NCBI GenBank assembly: GCA_963798985.1
Contig: CAWCVL010000007.1
Location: 1 to 64,000 of the forward strand
DNA from: JACCTU01 sp963798985
GTDB lineage: Bacteria > Actinomycetota > Thermoleophilia > Gaiellales > Gaiellaceae
Direction of reading: 5' to 3'
DNA: 64,000 nt
Positions within the stretch are counted from its first letter, which is position 1. Every line of letters starts with the position of its first letter. The notes beneath the pieces are model-generated. The model saw nothing but the letters and a program-made list of their open reading frames with translations, did no database searches and was not told the DNA's origin. The position numbers and the translations under genes are program-made. Shown piece by piece: positions 9,201 through 20,945 of this stretch.

Positions 9201-11568
9201 ACGCCCTGGCTGTCGCTGGCGCTCGCGGTGACGGTCACGAGCCCGCCGAGCGTCGCGCCTCCGGCCGGCGACGTCACCGACACGGTCGGCGCCGTCGTGT
9301 CGACGGTCACCGCTGCACTCGCTTCGTTCGACGAGGCGCCGATGTTGCCGGCGGCGTCCTCGGCGGTGACCTTGTAGTAGTAGGTGCCGGCGGCGAGCCC
9401 CGTGTCGGTGTGGCTCGTCGAGGTCGGCTGCGCGATCCGGTTGCTCGTGCTCGGGGTGAAGCCGGCGGTGGTCGAGCGGTGGACGTTGTAGCGGGTCACG
9501 CCGATGTTGTCGGTCGCGGCGCCCCAGCTGAGTGCCGCCTGGCCGTTCGAGGCCGTTCGCGGTGAGCGTGCCGGGCGCGCTCGGCGGTGCCGTGTCCGGG
9601 GGCGCCGTCACGGTCGCGCTCGACTCGTTGGAGGCGGGGCCGACGTTGCCGGCGGCGTCCTCGGCGGTGACCTTGTAGTAGTAGGTGCCGGCGGCGAGTC
9701 CGGTGTCGGTGTGGCTCGTCGAGGTCGGCTGCGCGATCCGGTTGCTCGTGCTCGGGGTGAAGCCGGCGGTGGTCGAGCGGTGGACGTTGTAGCGGGTCAC
9801 GCCGATGTTGTCCGTCGCGGCGCCCCAGCTGAGCGCGGCCTGGCCGTTCGATCCGCTCGCGGTCAGCGTGCCGGGCGCAGTCGGCGGCGTCCCGTCCGAA
9901 GATGGAGGCCCGCCGGTCGTGACCGGTTGGATCATGTTGGTGGTGATTTCGCCCGGGGTGAGTCCTCGGTTGTAGATGCGGATGTTGTCGATCAGGCCGT
10001 CGAAGAATCCGCCGGCTGTGCTTCCGTACGCGCCGATCCGCCAGTTGTTGGAGCTGCCGATGCCGCCCGAGACTGGGCGGCTGGCGACTTCGGTGCCGTC
10101 GATGTAGAAGCGTGCCGTGGTGCCGTCGTAGGTGGCGGCGAGGTGTTGCCATTGCCCGGCGATCGGGTTGCGGCCGGAGTCGAGGTAGTTCGCGATTCCG
10201 TTGTTCATCGTCAGGTGGTAGCGGGTCGCGATGTGGTCGACCCAGAGCATCGGTCCGCCGTTGCCGTTCCAGGTGCCGACGATCGCGACGTCGTTCTTGG
10301 TTGCGCTCTGTTTCTGCACCCAGGCTTCGAGCGTGAAGCCGGTCTGGTAGAAGGTGCCGAGGCCGCCGAGGTCGACGGAGGCGTTGGTTCCGTTGAAGTC
10401 GAGCCCGCCGCCGTAGCGGCCCGTCGCCCAGGTCGCGCCCGTGATCGTGCCCGCGTGCCCGTTCCCGGACGAGTCTCCGACCGTCAGCCCCGACCCCTCA
10501 TCGAACGAATACGACGCGACCAAGCCGCTGGGAGCGTCGCAGAGCGACGTCGACCGGGTCTGGAGCGTTCGCGGCGATGTGTTGTCGGAGCCGTCGAACG
10601 CCTCGACGCCGAGCGTGTAGGTCGTTCCGCAGGAGAGCCCTCCGTAGGTGAACGACGTCGTGGTGGTCGTCCCGACCGGTGAACCGTTCAGGAAGAGCCG
10701 GTAGCCGGTGACACCGACGTCGTCGGTCGAAGGGCTCCACTGAGTCGACAGCGACGTCTGCGAACTCGTCGTCACCACGAAGCTTCCGGGCTGCGTCGGT
10801 GCGCCCGGATTCCCGAGGCCGACGGGCTGGTTCATGTTGGTGGTGATTTCGCCCGGGGTGAGTCCTCGGTTGTAGATGCGGATGTTGTCGATGAGGCCGT
10901 CGAAGAATCCGCCGGCTGTGCTTCCGTACGCGCCGATCCGCCAGTTGTTGGAGCTGCCGATGCCGCCCGAGACTGGGCGGCTGGCGACTTCGGTGCCGTC
11001 GATGTAGAAGCGTGCCGTGGTGCCGTCGTAGGTGGCGGCGAGGTGTTGCCATTGCCCGGCGATTGGGTTGCGGCCGGAGTCGAGGTAGTTCGCGATTCCG
11101 TTGTTCATCGTCAGGTGGTAGCGGGTCGCGATGTGGTCGACCCAGAGCATCGGTCCGCCGTTGCCGTTCCAGGTGCCGACGATCGCGACGTCGTTCTTGG
11201 TTGCGCTCTGTTTCTGCACCCAGGCTTCGAGCGTGAAGCCGGTCTGGTAGAAGGTGCCGAGGCCGCCGAGGTCGACGGAGGCGTTGGTTCCGTTGAAGTC
11301 GAGCCCGCCGCCGTAGCGGCCCGTCGCCCAGGTCGCGCCGCGTGATCGTGCCCGCGTGCCCGTTCCCGGACGAGTCTCCGGCCGTCAGCCCCGACCCCTC
11401 ATCGAACGAATACGACGCGACCAAGCCGGGTGGGTCCGCCCATGCGGAGGTCGGTGCCGCGAGGGCGACCAGGACGAACGCCAGGGCCGTCACGAGACGT
11501 ATCAGGGCCCCGTTTCCCTCAACGTCGCGCAGGCCCGTCCGGAACGGGCTACGCATGACTGACATCAT
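6290..11568 (-). CDS. Giant secreted LamG/Fn3/Ig protein with deacetylase-like C-terminus (protein A)
   Basis: About 1,760 residues after frame correction. A signal peptide (IRLVTALAFVLVALAAPTSA) follows an ATG at 11568. Domains in order, with approximate residues: LamG (47-243), Fn3 (246-346), LamG (347-543), two Fn3 (556-756), Ig-like (756-853), LamG (856-1056), Big_5-type Ig (1060-1172, PPTVTAKTPANGAGGVNVG). A GATase-like flavodoxin-type domain follows (from 1174, VLVVGSTSNPFSMYLGEILR), then a deacetylase-like module (1412-1759). That module contains the acidic motif SGDDHSP and the conserved DANYYHYPGSWIG. LamG and Fn3 domains usually bind glycans or act as spacers, so a role on the cell-surface polysaccharide is likely. 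Frameshifts occur near 6500, 7100, 7250 and 7700. The last 2 kb is paralogous to the end of protein B. Confidence 0.7.
9940..10527. repeat. LamG repeat unit, copy 2 (direct repeat)
   Basis: This stretch is almost identical to 10838-11428, with an offset of exactly 900 bases over most of its length. Only a few substitutions are visible, for example at 10163 and near 10480. It encodes a complete LamG domain of protein A. Such identity at the DNA level points to recent duplication or gene conversion. Confidence 0.85.
10838..11428. repeat. LamG repeat unit, copy 1 (direct repeat)
   Basis: Partner of 9940-10527. It encodes the first LamG domain just after the signal peptide of protein A. One extra base near 11340 (gcgccgcgtg against gcgcccgtg) shifts the frame in this copy only, which argues for a sequencing error. 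Confidence 0.85.
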
Positions 11569-11681
11569 CCCGGGCCGACCCGCGGCGGCACCGGGCGAAA
11601 GTCAAGGGCTCTCCTAGCCGTCCGCCGAGATGTTCGTGAGGTAACACCGACCTCGGCCCATACGAGTACGCGAGTCGCGTC
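11569..11681. promoter_or_regulatory. Gap between the two giant genes, with a weak operator-like site
   Basis: The 113-base gap lies upstream of protein A. At 11614-11629 the sequence CTAGCCGTCCGCCGAG keeps the left arm of the 2138/4733 palindromes exactly but has a poor right arm. It lies 46-61 bases before the protein A start. No other element was recognised. Confidence 0.25.
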
Positions 11682-14600
11682 CTACGAGTAGGTCGCCTGG
11701 CAGGTGCCGGTGATCGTGTTGAACAACGCGTACTGGATGCCCTTGATCGTCTGCACCGTGTAGGTGACCGCGGCGTGCCGGCGCAGCGTGAGTGCGCTCA
11801 GCGTGCCGGTCGGGCCTTGGGTCGGGAGCATCGTCTGTAGCCCGTTGGCGCCCGGCGCCGACGGTGGTGACGAAAGTGAGCGTGCCGGCGCTCCAGCCGA
11901 GGCCGCGGATCGTCGAGTTGTTGCGTCCGTCGGTCCAGTCGAGCAGCTGCTTGTACGAGATCACCGGCACGCCGCGTGCCTGGGCGGCGAGGACGATCGC
12001 CTCGGCACCGGGGTGCGGCGTGGCATCGTCGGTGTGCATGTTCATGCCGAAGGCGCCGTAGTACCCGTGCGGGCCGACCGCGTTGTCGAGGAGCGTGCGA
12101 TCGCGGTGGCGTACGCCGACGTCGACTCGTCGGTGATGTGCGTGTTCCCTTGGTAGACGTCGATCAGGCGTGCCGTCGACGTCGGCGAAGCGCATCGGGA
12201 AGCCGCCGCCGTTCATGAACCCGTTCTTGGTGCCGATCCAGCTGCCGGGGATAGTGGTAGTAGTTCGCGTCCATCCGGATCCCGTGCGCGAGCTCGACCT
12301 TCGCGTTCGACGCCCAGTCGGGCCAGAAGACGCAATGGGTGCGGCTCGAGACCGGGTCGGGCATGGCTCGACGTACTTCGCCTGCCACGAGGCGAGCTGG
12401 CGTGTCGAAGATCGCCGCGAGCTCGGACTCGCGTGATCGGGCTCGTCGGGCAGGACGCGACGAGCGGGTGGAGCGCGACCTCGAAGCCGTCGGTGAGGTA
12501 GCCGGCCGCCTGCGCGTTGGTGATCGCGCTGTTCGGGTAGATGTAGGACGTCGCGCGAACGCATTCCCAGTTCGCGACGACGCACCCGGCCGGGCTCAGC
12601 TGCCTTGAAGCGGTTGAAGTTGGCGACCGTGCCGCCCGGCGCCTGTGATCGGCGAGTGGTCGTCGCCGCTCATCACGACCGCCGCCTTCTCGCCGCGCGG
12701 CAGGTACCAGAAGTGCGGCAGCGGCAGCTTGTCGCGCTCCATCAGCGTGATCAGGTTGAGCAGCAGCCGCTGCTGCTCGTCGGCCTGCGGGATCGCGATC
12801 TTGTTCGTGTCGACCCAGTCGGGCTGAGTCGCCGGCGCGCGCCGAAGAAGAGGTCGTCCGGACGGATCCCGACGACGCTGTCGCGTTCCTGCCCGGCCCA
12901 GGCCGGGTTGCCCTGACGCGTGTAGACGACCGAGCGGGCGAGGTCGTAGGTGAACGCAGCGGCCTGGCCGCCGCTTGCTTCCGACCGAGCGCAGTGTCAC
13001 CGCCGGGTTGCTCGTCGCGGTGGTCGCGTTCGAGTAGAGGGTCGCGACCGCTGTCGCGCCGTTCAGCGTGTACCTGTCTGCGGTGCCGTGGAACTGGATC
13101 GTGCCGCCGACGATCCCGGCTCCCGGCGCCGCGCTCGTGTTCACTTGCAGGTACGCGTTGGTGAGCGTCGTCCCGGCGTCGGTCAGCCCGAGCAGACTCG
13201 GCGAGCTGCTTGTCGGGGCGCATCGCGATCAGGTTTCCGCCCCCGTTGATCCAGCCGGTCAGACTCGTGACCTGTGCCGCGTTCAACGGCGTGTCCCCGA
13301 GGACGCACAACGTCGAACCCGCTCAGGAGGCTCGGCGAGACGAACGCGACGTCGATCGTGGTGAACGCGTTGAGGCCCTCGTTGCGCAGGATCTCGCCCA
13401 GGTACGCGCCGAACGGGTTCCCCGTCGACCCGACCACGAGCACCTGCGGCGGCGACGCCTCGGTCGTGAACGACCAGGAGACATCCGCCGCGAGCGGGTT
13501 TCCGGCGAGGTCCTTGACGCCTCCGGCGCCGCCCTTGACGGTGAGCGGTGTAGGTCGCCCCGTATTGCAGCGCGCTCTGCGGCGTCAGCGTCGCGACGTT
13601 CGTCGACGGGTTGTACGTCACGTTCGTCGGCACGGAAATGTTCGACGAGTCTCTTAGCTGGAAGGTCGAGCTCGTGATCGAGCTCGCGCTCATGGACTCG
13701 TTGAACGTCGCCGTTGCAGCGACTGCCGACGTTGACGCCTGCAGTGCCGTCGCACCGGCGTCTTGGCCGTCACCGTCGGCGGCACGATGTCAGGGGTGAT
13801 GCTCCTGATCATGTCGTTCTGAATTTCGCTCGCGGTAAGGGCGCGGTTGTAGATCCGGACCTCGTCGATCAGGCCGTTGAAGTACTCGCCCCAGACCGAG
13901 TTGCCGCCGATCCGGACCGGGGAGCTCGAGGTCGTTGATCGAGCCTGCCGTCGCCAGCTGGGCGACCTGCGCGCCGTTGACGTAGAGGCGCAGGGTCGTC
14001 CCGTCGTAGGTCGTCGCGACGTGGCTCCATGCCCCGGTCGGCAACGCGCTCGAGCCCGGCGGCCGCTCGTGTCGAGCCGCCCACGAAGACCTCCGCCTGC
14101 GGGCGGTTGGCGTTCGTGTTCGAGTAGATGCCGTAGGCGAGGTTGCCGGGCTGCTCCTTGACGATCGCCGTCCGCCATGTGTTGCCGATCGACGGCCTCA
14201 ACCATGCTTCGACCGTCATGCCCGTCGTCAGGTCGAGCGTGGCGTGATCGGCCACAGTGACCCATGCATTCGTGCCGTTGAAGGACAGCGCGCCGTTGAA
14301 CTTGCCGCCCGTGACCCAAGTTGCGTTCGTCAGGCGTCCCGCCGTTCCCCCTGCCGGACTGGTCGCCGGCCGTCGTCCCGCTGCCCTCGTCGAACGCCCA
14401 GGCGCCGACAAGGCCCGGAGAGCCCGTGTTCTGGACGGTCACGGCGACACCGCGCCGACGTCGTGAGGTTGCCTGCGCCGTCGCGCGCGACCGCGGTCAG
14501 CGTGTGGCTGCCGTTCGGTGTCCCGAACGTGTCCCACGAGATCGAGTACGGAGCGGTGGTGTCCTCGGCCCCGAGGTTCGCTCCGTCGAGCTTGAACTGC

Positions 14601-17600
14601 ACGCCGGCGATCGTTCCGTTGTCCGAGGCGTTCGCGTTGACGTTCACCGACGCTGAGACTGTGGAGCCGCCGGCAGGCGAGGTGATCGAGACCGTCGGCG
14701 GCGTCGTGTCCGCCGCGGCGGCTGCGCTCGCTTCGTTGCCCGCAGGGCCGACGTTGCCGGCGGCGTCCTCGGCAGTGACCTTGTAGTAGTAGGTCCCCGC
14801 GGCGAGACCGGTGTCCGTGTAACTCGTGCCGGTCGGCTGCGCGATCCGGTTCGCGGTCGAGGGCGTGAAGCCTGCCGTCGTGCCACGGTGGACGTTGTAG
14901 CGCGCGACGATCGACGTTGTCGGTCGCGGCACCCCACGTAAGGCCGATCTGGCCGAGGCCGCCGGTGGCGGTCAGTGTGCCGGGTGCGGACGGCGGGACC
15001 GTGTCCGGCGAGCTGATCGACTGGTTCATGTCGGCCTGGATCTCGGTTGCGCTGAGGGCGCGGTTGTAGATCCGCACCTCGTCGATCAGCCCGTTGAACC
15101 ACTCGCTCCAGATCGAGTTGCCGCCGATCTTGACCGGCGAGGTCGAGGTGAGGATCGAGCCGCTGACGGCGAGCTGGGCGACTTGGGTGCCGTTGACATA
15201 CAGGCGCTGGGTGTGCCGTCGTAAGTGGCGGCGAGATGCGTCCAGAGCGCGGTCGGGACAGCGGCGGTGCCGTCGAGCAGCCGCGCCGTGGTTCCGATCG
15301 TGACCTGGGACTGTGGGCGGTTCGTGTCGGTGTTGGCAGTAGAGCCCGTAGACGAGGTCGCCGGGGCGTTCCTTGACGATCAGCGTCTGCCAGCCACCGC
15401 CGACCGCAGGGACGGACCCAAGCCTCGATCGTCATCCCGGCTGTCAGGTCGAGCGAGTTCGAGTCGGCGACGGTGACCGAGGAGTTCGTGCCGTTGAACG
15501 AGAGCGCGTTGCCGAACTTCCCCGTCGTCGACCCAGGTCGTGTTCGTGAGCGTGCCCGTGTTTCCGTTGCCGGACTGGTCAGCGGTCGTCGTGCCGGTAC
15601 CGGCGTCGAAGCCGTACGCGCCGACGAGGCCGGTGACGGCAGGCGTCGTGACGATGGCGTTGGCTTCGTTGGACGCGGGACCGATGTTGCCGGCGGCGTC
15701 CTCGGCGGTGACCTTGAAGTAGTAGGTACCGGCCGAGAGGCCCGTGTGTCGGTGTAGCTCGTGCCCGGTCGGCTGCGCGATCCGGTTCGCCGTCGAGGGT
15801 GTGAAGCCGGCGGTCGTCGAGCGATGGACGTTGTAGCGAATCACGCCGACGTTGTCGGTTGCCGCCGTCCAGTTGAGCGCAGCCTGGCCTGCTCCGCCGG
15901 TCGCCGTGAGACCCGAGGGGGCGGTCGGTGCGATCGCGTCGGCAACGGTCGCGCTGGCGGTGTTCGAGACGGGGCCGACGTTGCCCGCGGCGTCTTCGGC
16001 GGTGACCTTGTAGAAGTAGGTGCCCGGCGCGAGGCCCCCGTCCGCGTGGCTCGTGCCGGCCGGTTGGGCAACCGGTTCGCCGTCGAGGGCGTGAAGCCGG
16101 ACGTCGTGCCGCGGTGGACGTTGTAGCGCACGACGCCGACGTTGTCGGTCGCAGCCGTCCAGGCGAGATTGATGGTGCTGCCGACGGCGCCGGCGGTCAG
16201 CCCGGTCGGCGCGGTCGGTGCGGAGGCGTCGGCAACGGTCGCGCTGATCTCGTTCGAGGCACCGCTGATGTTCCCCGCCGCGTCTTCGGCGGTCACCTTG
16301 TAGTAGTAGGTGCCGATCGCGAGCCCGCTGTCCGTATGAGTCGTGCCGGTCGGCTGCGCGATCCGGTTCGCTGTGCTCGGCGTGAAGCCGGCGGTCGTGC
16401 CGCGGTGGACGTTGTACCGCGCGACGCCGACGTTGTCGGTCGAGGCAGTCCAGCTGAGGTTGACCGTACTCCCGCGACCGCTCCCGTCAGGGCCGAAGGC
16501 GCGCTCGGCGCCGTCGTGTCCGTCGTCACCGTCGCGCTCGCCTCGTTCGAGGACGCACCGACGTTGCCGGCGGCGTCCTCGGCCGTGACCCTGTAGTAGT
16601 AGGTGCCGGCAGCGACCGTGTCGGTGTAGCTCGTGCCGGTCGGCTGCGCGATCCGGTTCGCGGTCGCGGGCGTGAAGCCGGCGGTGGTCGCGCGGTGGAG
16701 GTTGTAGCGCAGGACGCCGACGTTGTCTGTCGCGGCGCCCCAGCTCAGCGTGGCCTGACCGATCGCACCGGTTGCGGTCAGCGTTCCGGGCGCGCTTGGA
16801 GCGCTCGTATCGCCGACGTCGCGGTCGCCTCGTTCGAGGCCGGGCCGACGTTGCCGGCCGCGTCCTCGGCCGTGACCTTGTAGTAGTACGTGCCGGCCGC
16901 GAGCCGTGTCGGTGTAGCTCGTCCCGGTCGGGCTGCGCGATCCGGTTCGCGGTCGAGGGCGTGAAGCCGGCGGTCGTGCCGCGGTGGACGTTGTAGCGCA
17001 CGACGCCGACGTTGTCGGTTGCAGCGCCCCAGCTCGAGCTGCGCTGACGTCAGCGTCCCGGTCGCGCTCAGGGTCCCGGGTGCGCCGGCGGCGCGTACGC
17101 GTCCGGGCGAGCTGATCGAGACGTTCATGTCGGCCTGGATCTCGGCGGCGCGTGAGGGCGCGGTTGTAGATCGCGCACCTCGTCGATCAGGCCGTTGAAC
17201 CACTCGCCCCAGATCGCGTTGCCGCCGATCTTGACCGGGCGAGGTCGAGGTCATGATCGTGCCGGCGACCGCGAGCTGGGCGACCTGGGTTCCGTTGGCG
17301 TACAGCCGCTGGGTGGTGCCGTCGAAGGTGGCGGCGAGGTGCGTCCAGAGGCCGGTCGGGACGGCGGCGGTGCCGTCAAGCGAGTCGCGCCGTAGCTCCG
17401 ATCGGTCACCTGCGACTGGGGCCTGTTGGTGTCGCTGTTCGAGTAGAGGCCGTAGACGAGGTCGCCCGGGCGCTCCTTGACGATCAGCGGTGCGGAAGCC
17501 GCCGCCGCGCGGCAGGGCTGACCCAGCCCTCGATCGTCATCCCGGTCGTCAGGTCGAGCGAGTTCGAGTCGGGGATGGTGACAGACGCGTTGGTGCCGTT

Positions 17601-20600
17601 GAAGGAGAGCGCGTTGCCGTACTTGCCTGTCGTCGACCAGGTCGCGTTCGAGAGCGTGCCGTTGTTGCCGTTGCCGGACTGGTCGGCGGCTGTCGTGCCG
17701 GTGCCTGCGTCGAAGCCATAGGCGCGCGACGAGGCCGGGCGGCGGCCCGGTCGGGACCGTCGCGTTCGCCTCGTTGGAGGCGGGCCCGACGTTGCCGGCG
17801 TTGTCCTCGGCCGTGACCCGGTAGTAGTACGTGCCCGCCGGCGAGCCCGGTCGGTGTAGCTGGTGCCGGTCGGCTGCGCGATCCGGTTCGCCGTCGACGG
17901 CGTGAAGCCGGCGGTCGTCGCGCGGTGGACGTTGTAGCGGGCGACTCCGCCCGCGTCGGTTGCGGCCGTCCAGGTCAGCGCGACCTGCCCAGCTGCTGGC
18001 GGTCGCAGAGAGGGTCGACGGCGCGGTCGGCGGCGTCGTGTCGGCGGTGGCGGCGGCGCTCGCCTCGTTGCCGGCGGGCCCGACGTTGCCCGCGGCGTCC
18101 TCGGCGGTGACCTTGTAGTAGTAGGTGCCCGGCGGCGAGCCCGCGTGTCGGTGTAGCTCGTGCCCGGTCGGCTGCGCGACCCGGTTCGCCGGCGTGGGCG
18201 TGAAGCCGGCGGTCGTCGAGCGGTGGACGTTGTATCGCACGACGCCGACGTTGTCGGTCGCGGCGCCCCAGCTAAGGCTGACCTGCCCAGACCGCCGGTG
18301 GCGGTCAACGTTCCGGGCGCGCTCGGCGGGATCGCGTCCGGCGAGTTGATCGGCGTCGTTCATGTCGCGTCTGGATCTCCGCGGGCGTGAGGGCGCGGTT
18401 GTAGATGCGCACCTCGTCGATGAGCGCCGTTGAACCACTCGCTCCAGATCGTGTTGCCGCCGATCCGGACGCGGACGAGGTCGAGGTGGTGATCGAGCCG
18501 GCGACGGCGACCTGGCGACCTGGGTGCCGTTGACGTAGAGGCGTTGGGTGGTGCCGTCGTACGTGGCCGCGAGGTGCGTCCAGAGCCCGGTGGGCACCGC
18601 GGCCGTGCCGTCGGAGCAGCGCGCGCCGGCGGGCTGACGGTGACCTGGGACTGCGGCCGGTTCGTGTCGCTGTTCGAGTAGAGGCCGTAGACGAGGTCGC
18701 CCGGTCGTTCCTTGACGATCAGCGTCTGGAAGCCGCCGCCGTCGCCGGCCGGACCCAGCCTTCGATCGTCATGCCCGGTCGTGAGGTCGAGCGAGTTGGA
18801 GTCGGCGACGCTGACCGAGGCGTTGGTGCCGTTGAAGGAGAGCGCGTTGCCGAACTTGCCGGTCGTCGACCAGGTCGCGTTCGACAGCGTGCCGGTGTTG
18901 CCGTTGCCCGACTTGTCGGCGGTCGTCGGTGCCGCTGCCCTCGTCGAACCCCCACGCGGCCACGAGGCCGGCTGGCGGGCCCGGCGATCGGCGACGGTGG
19001 CGTTCGCCTCGTTCGAAGCCGGCGCCGACGTTGCCGGCGGCGTCCTCGGCCGTGACCTTGTAGTAGTAGGTGCCGGGAGCGAGGCCGCTGTCGGTGTAGC
19101 TGGTGCCGGTCGGCTGGGCGATCCGGTTCGCGGTCGACGGCGTGAAGCCGGCCGGTGGTGCGCGCGGTGCACGTTGTAGCGGGCGACTCCGCCGGCGTCG
19201 GTCGCCGCGGCCCAGCTGAGCGCGACTTGCCCCGGAGGCGCCGTTGCCGACGAGGCTGGCGGGCGCCGTCGGCGGCGTCGTGTCGGCTGGCCGTCGACAC
19301 GCGGAGGAACGAGCCAACCGACGGAACGCCGTTCGTGTCGACGAGGAAGAGCATGTAGTCGCCTGGCGGCGCGAGGTTCGCGTTCGCCGGCGCCTGCACC
19401 GTGACCTTGCCCGCACCCGACGGTGAAGTTCAGGAACTGGAAGCGCTGGTTCTGGTCGAACGCGTGCGTGACGGACGGTGACCGGATCAGGGAGACCTTT
19501 GCGATCTGCGCGGCGTTCGGCGTCGTGACGTCGAAGCTGGCTCCGTAGCTCGCCGACGGGCGGCGCCGATGAGATCGTCGGCCGCGGGCCCTTGAAGAGG
19601 TACGGCGGCGAGTAGAGCTCGGCGTTCGTCTGGTTGACCGCGCTCGAGCCGGGCAGCTGCCCTCCGCCGGCCATGAGCACGCGGCCGTCGGGGAGCAGGA
19701 GCGCCGTCGAGTGGTAGAGACGCCCGTTGTGGAGTGACGTCGACGGTCGTCCACGTCTCGGTGTCCGGGTTCCAGATCTCGGCGGGAAGACCGAGTTCGT
19801 CGATGTCGCGGCCGTCCGACTTGGTGCCGCCGCCGCTCGCGAGCACCGTGCCGTCCGGAAGCAGCGTGAGGTTGTGGTACGAGCGCGCCGAATGCCATCG
19901 GCGCCGTCTCGCGCCACGTCGGCGTCGGCGCGCTCATGTCGATCACGGCCGTGCCGCCCGTTCGTGTCGTACGTCAGCGCGCCGTTGAAGTCGGGGTCAG
20001 CCCAGGCGCCCGACTTCATGATCTTGTTCGGCCGGTACATGACGGCGCTGTGGCCGTCGATAGGGCTCGTCGCCGACGGTCGACCACGTCCAGGTGGCCG
20101 GATCGAGGATGCGGGTGGTCTTGTCCGGGCCGGCGTCGAACACCCGGCCGTCGGAGAGCACGAACATGTACGGGTAGAGCGGCGAGGTCAGCCTCGCGCC
20201 CGTCAGGTCGGTCCACGTGTTCGTCGTCGGGTTGTAGACCGATGGCAGCGAGTTGACGGACGCGTCGGAGAGCGGCGGATCTGCGCCGGGGCGGTCCTGG
20301 ACGATGTTGTCGCCGCCGAGCGTTAGGACTCGACCGTCCGGCAGCTGCGTCGCGGTCGGATACCACCGTCCGACGGACATGTCCGGCCCACGGAAGTAGG
20401 TGTTCGTTGTCGGGTTGAAGATCGTGGTGTCGGCGAGGCCCTCGTTTGCGTTGATGTGGCCTCCGACGAGAAGCGTGCGACCGTCGGCGAGCTGGATGTG
20501 GCCCGCGCAGAACAGGTTTCGCCCGTACGGCACCGGGATGAACGCTCCGGTCGCGGGATCCCAGAGCCGCTCCGAGTTCGCCCCGGCGTCGAAGCCGTCG

Positions 20601-20791
20601 AGCATGAACACCTGGCCGGTCGGCTCGAGCGACATGTGCACGGCGACGAGCGGCCAGGCGACCGGTGCGCTCCACTGCCCGATCTCGGTCGGGCGTCGCG
20701 CTGACGCGCAGCGCGTGAGCCGGCGAGCATGACGAGCGCAGCGACAGGAATGAAGATGGCGACCGCAGCGTGCCGCCACGATGGGATCCAT
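11682..20791 (-). CDS. Giant secreted radical copper oxidase-LamG-Fn3-deacetylase-like fusion (protein B)
   Basis: About 3,030 residues after frame correction. The head (residues 30-500) is a kelch propeller plus DUF1929, as in galactose oxidase and GlxA. The expected ligand residues are visible: Cys in NLFCAGHIQLADGR, Tyr in RWYPTATQLPDGRV, Tyr-His in RLYHSTALLLPDGR, and His in SVTHAFDQNQRF. Then follow Fn3, LamG (18975-18350), two Fn3, LamG (17740-17100), five Fn3 (17090-15640), LamG (15630-15010), Fn3, Ig-like and LamG (14420-13800). Last come a Big_5-type Ig, a GATase-like domain and the SGDDHSP deacetylase-like module shared with protein A. A hydrophobic leader (AVAIFIPVAALVMLAG) appears after one frame correction, so secretion is likely. 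Family knowledge predicts oxidation of a primary alcohol on a sugar. Dozens of frameshifts interrupt the gene. The start at ATG 20791 is uncertain. Confidence 0.65.
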
Positions 20792-20945
20792 CGCCGGGGC
20801 CGAGCGGTGGTGGCTGCTTTCGTCAGCAGAGTGCGGACCGTCGGTTTACGCCGGCCCGACCAGGTTTATCCCGCTTCGGGCGCTGTGCCGACAACGACCC
20901 GAAGTTCAGGCCGCACCTAGCCATGTGTCGAGTCTCGAAATCGCC

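Noticed and set aside
7622..9565. A 647-codon plus-strand open frame
   Set aside because: Antisense to protein A, Arg/Val-rich with no domain; typical GC-rich shadow.
13690..19400. The Fn3/LamG repeats as a CRISPR-like or satellite array
   Set aside because: Repeat units encode protein domains with codon-level divergence; no short spaced repeats are present.
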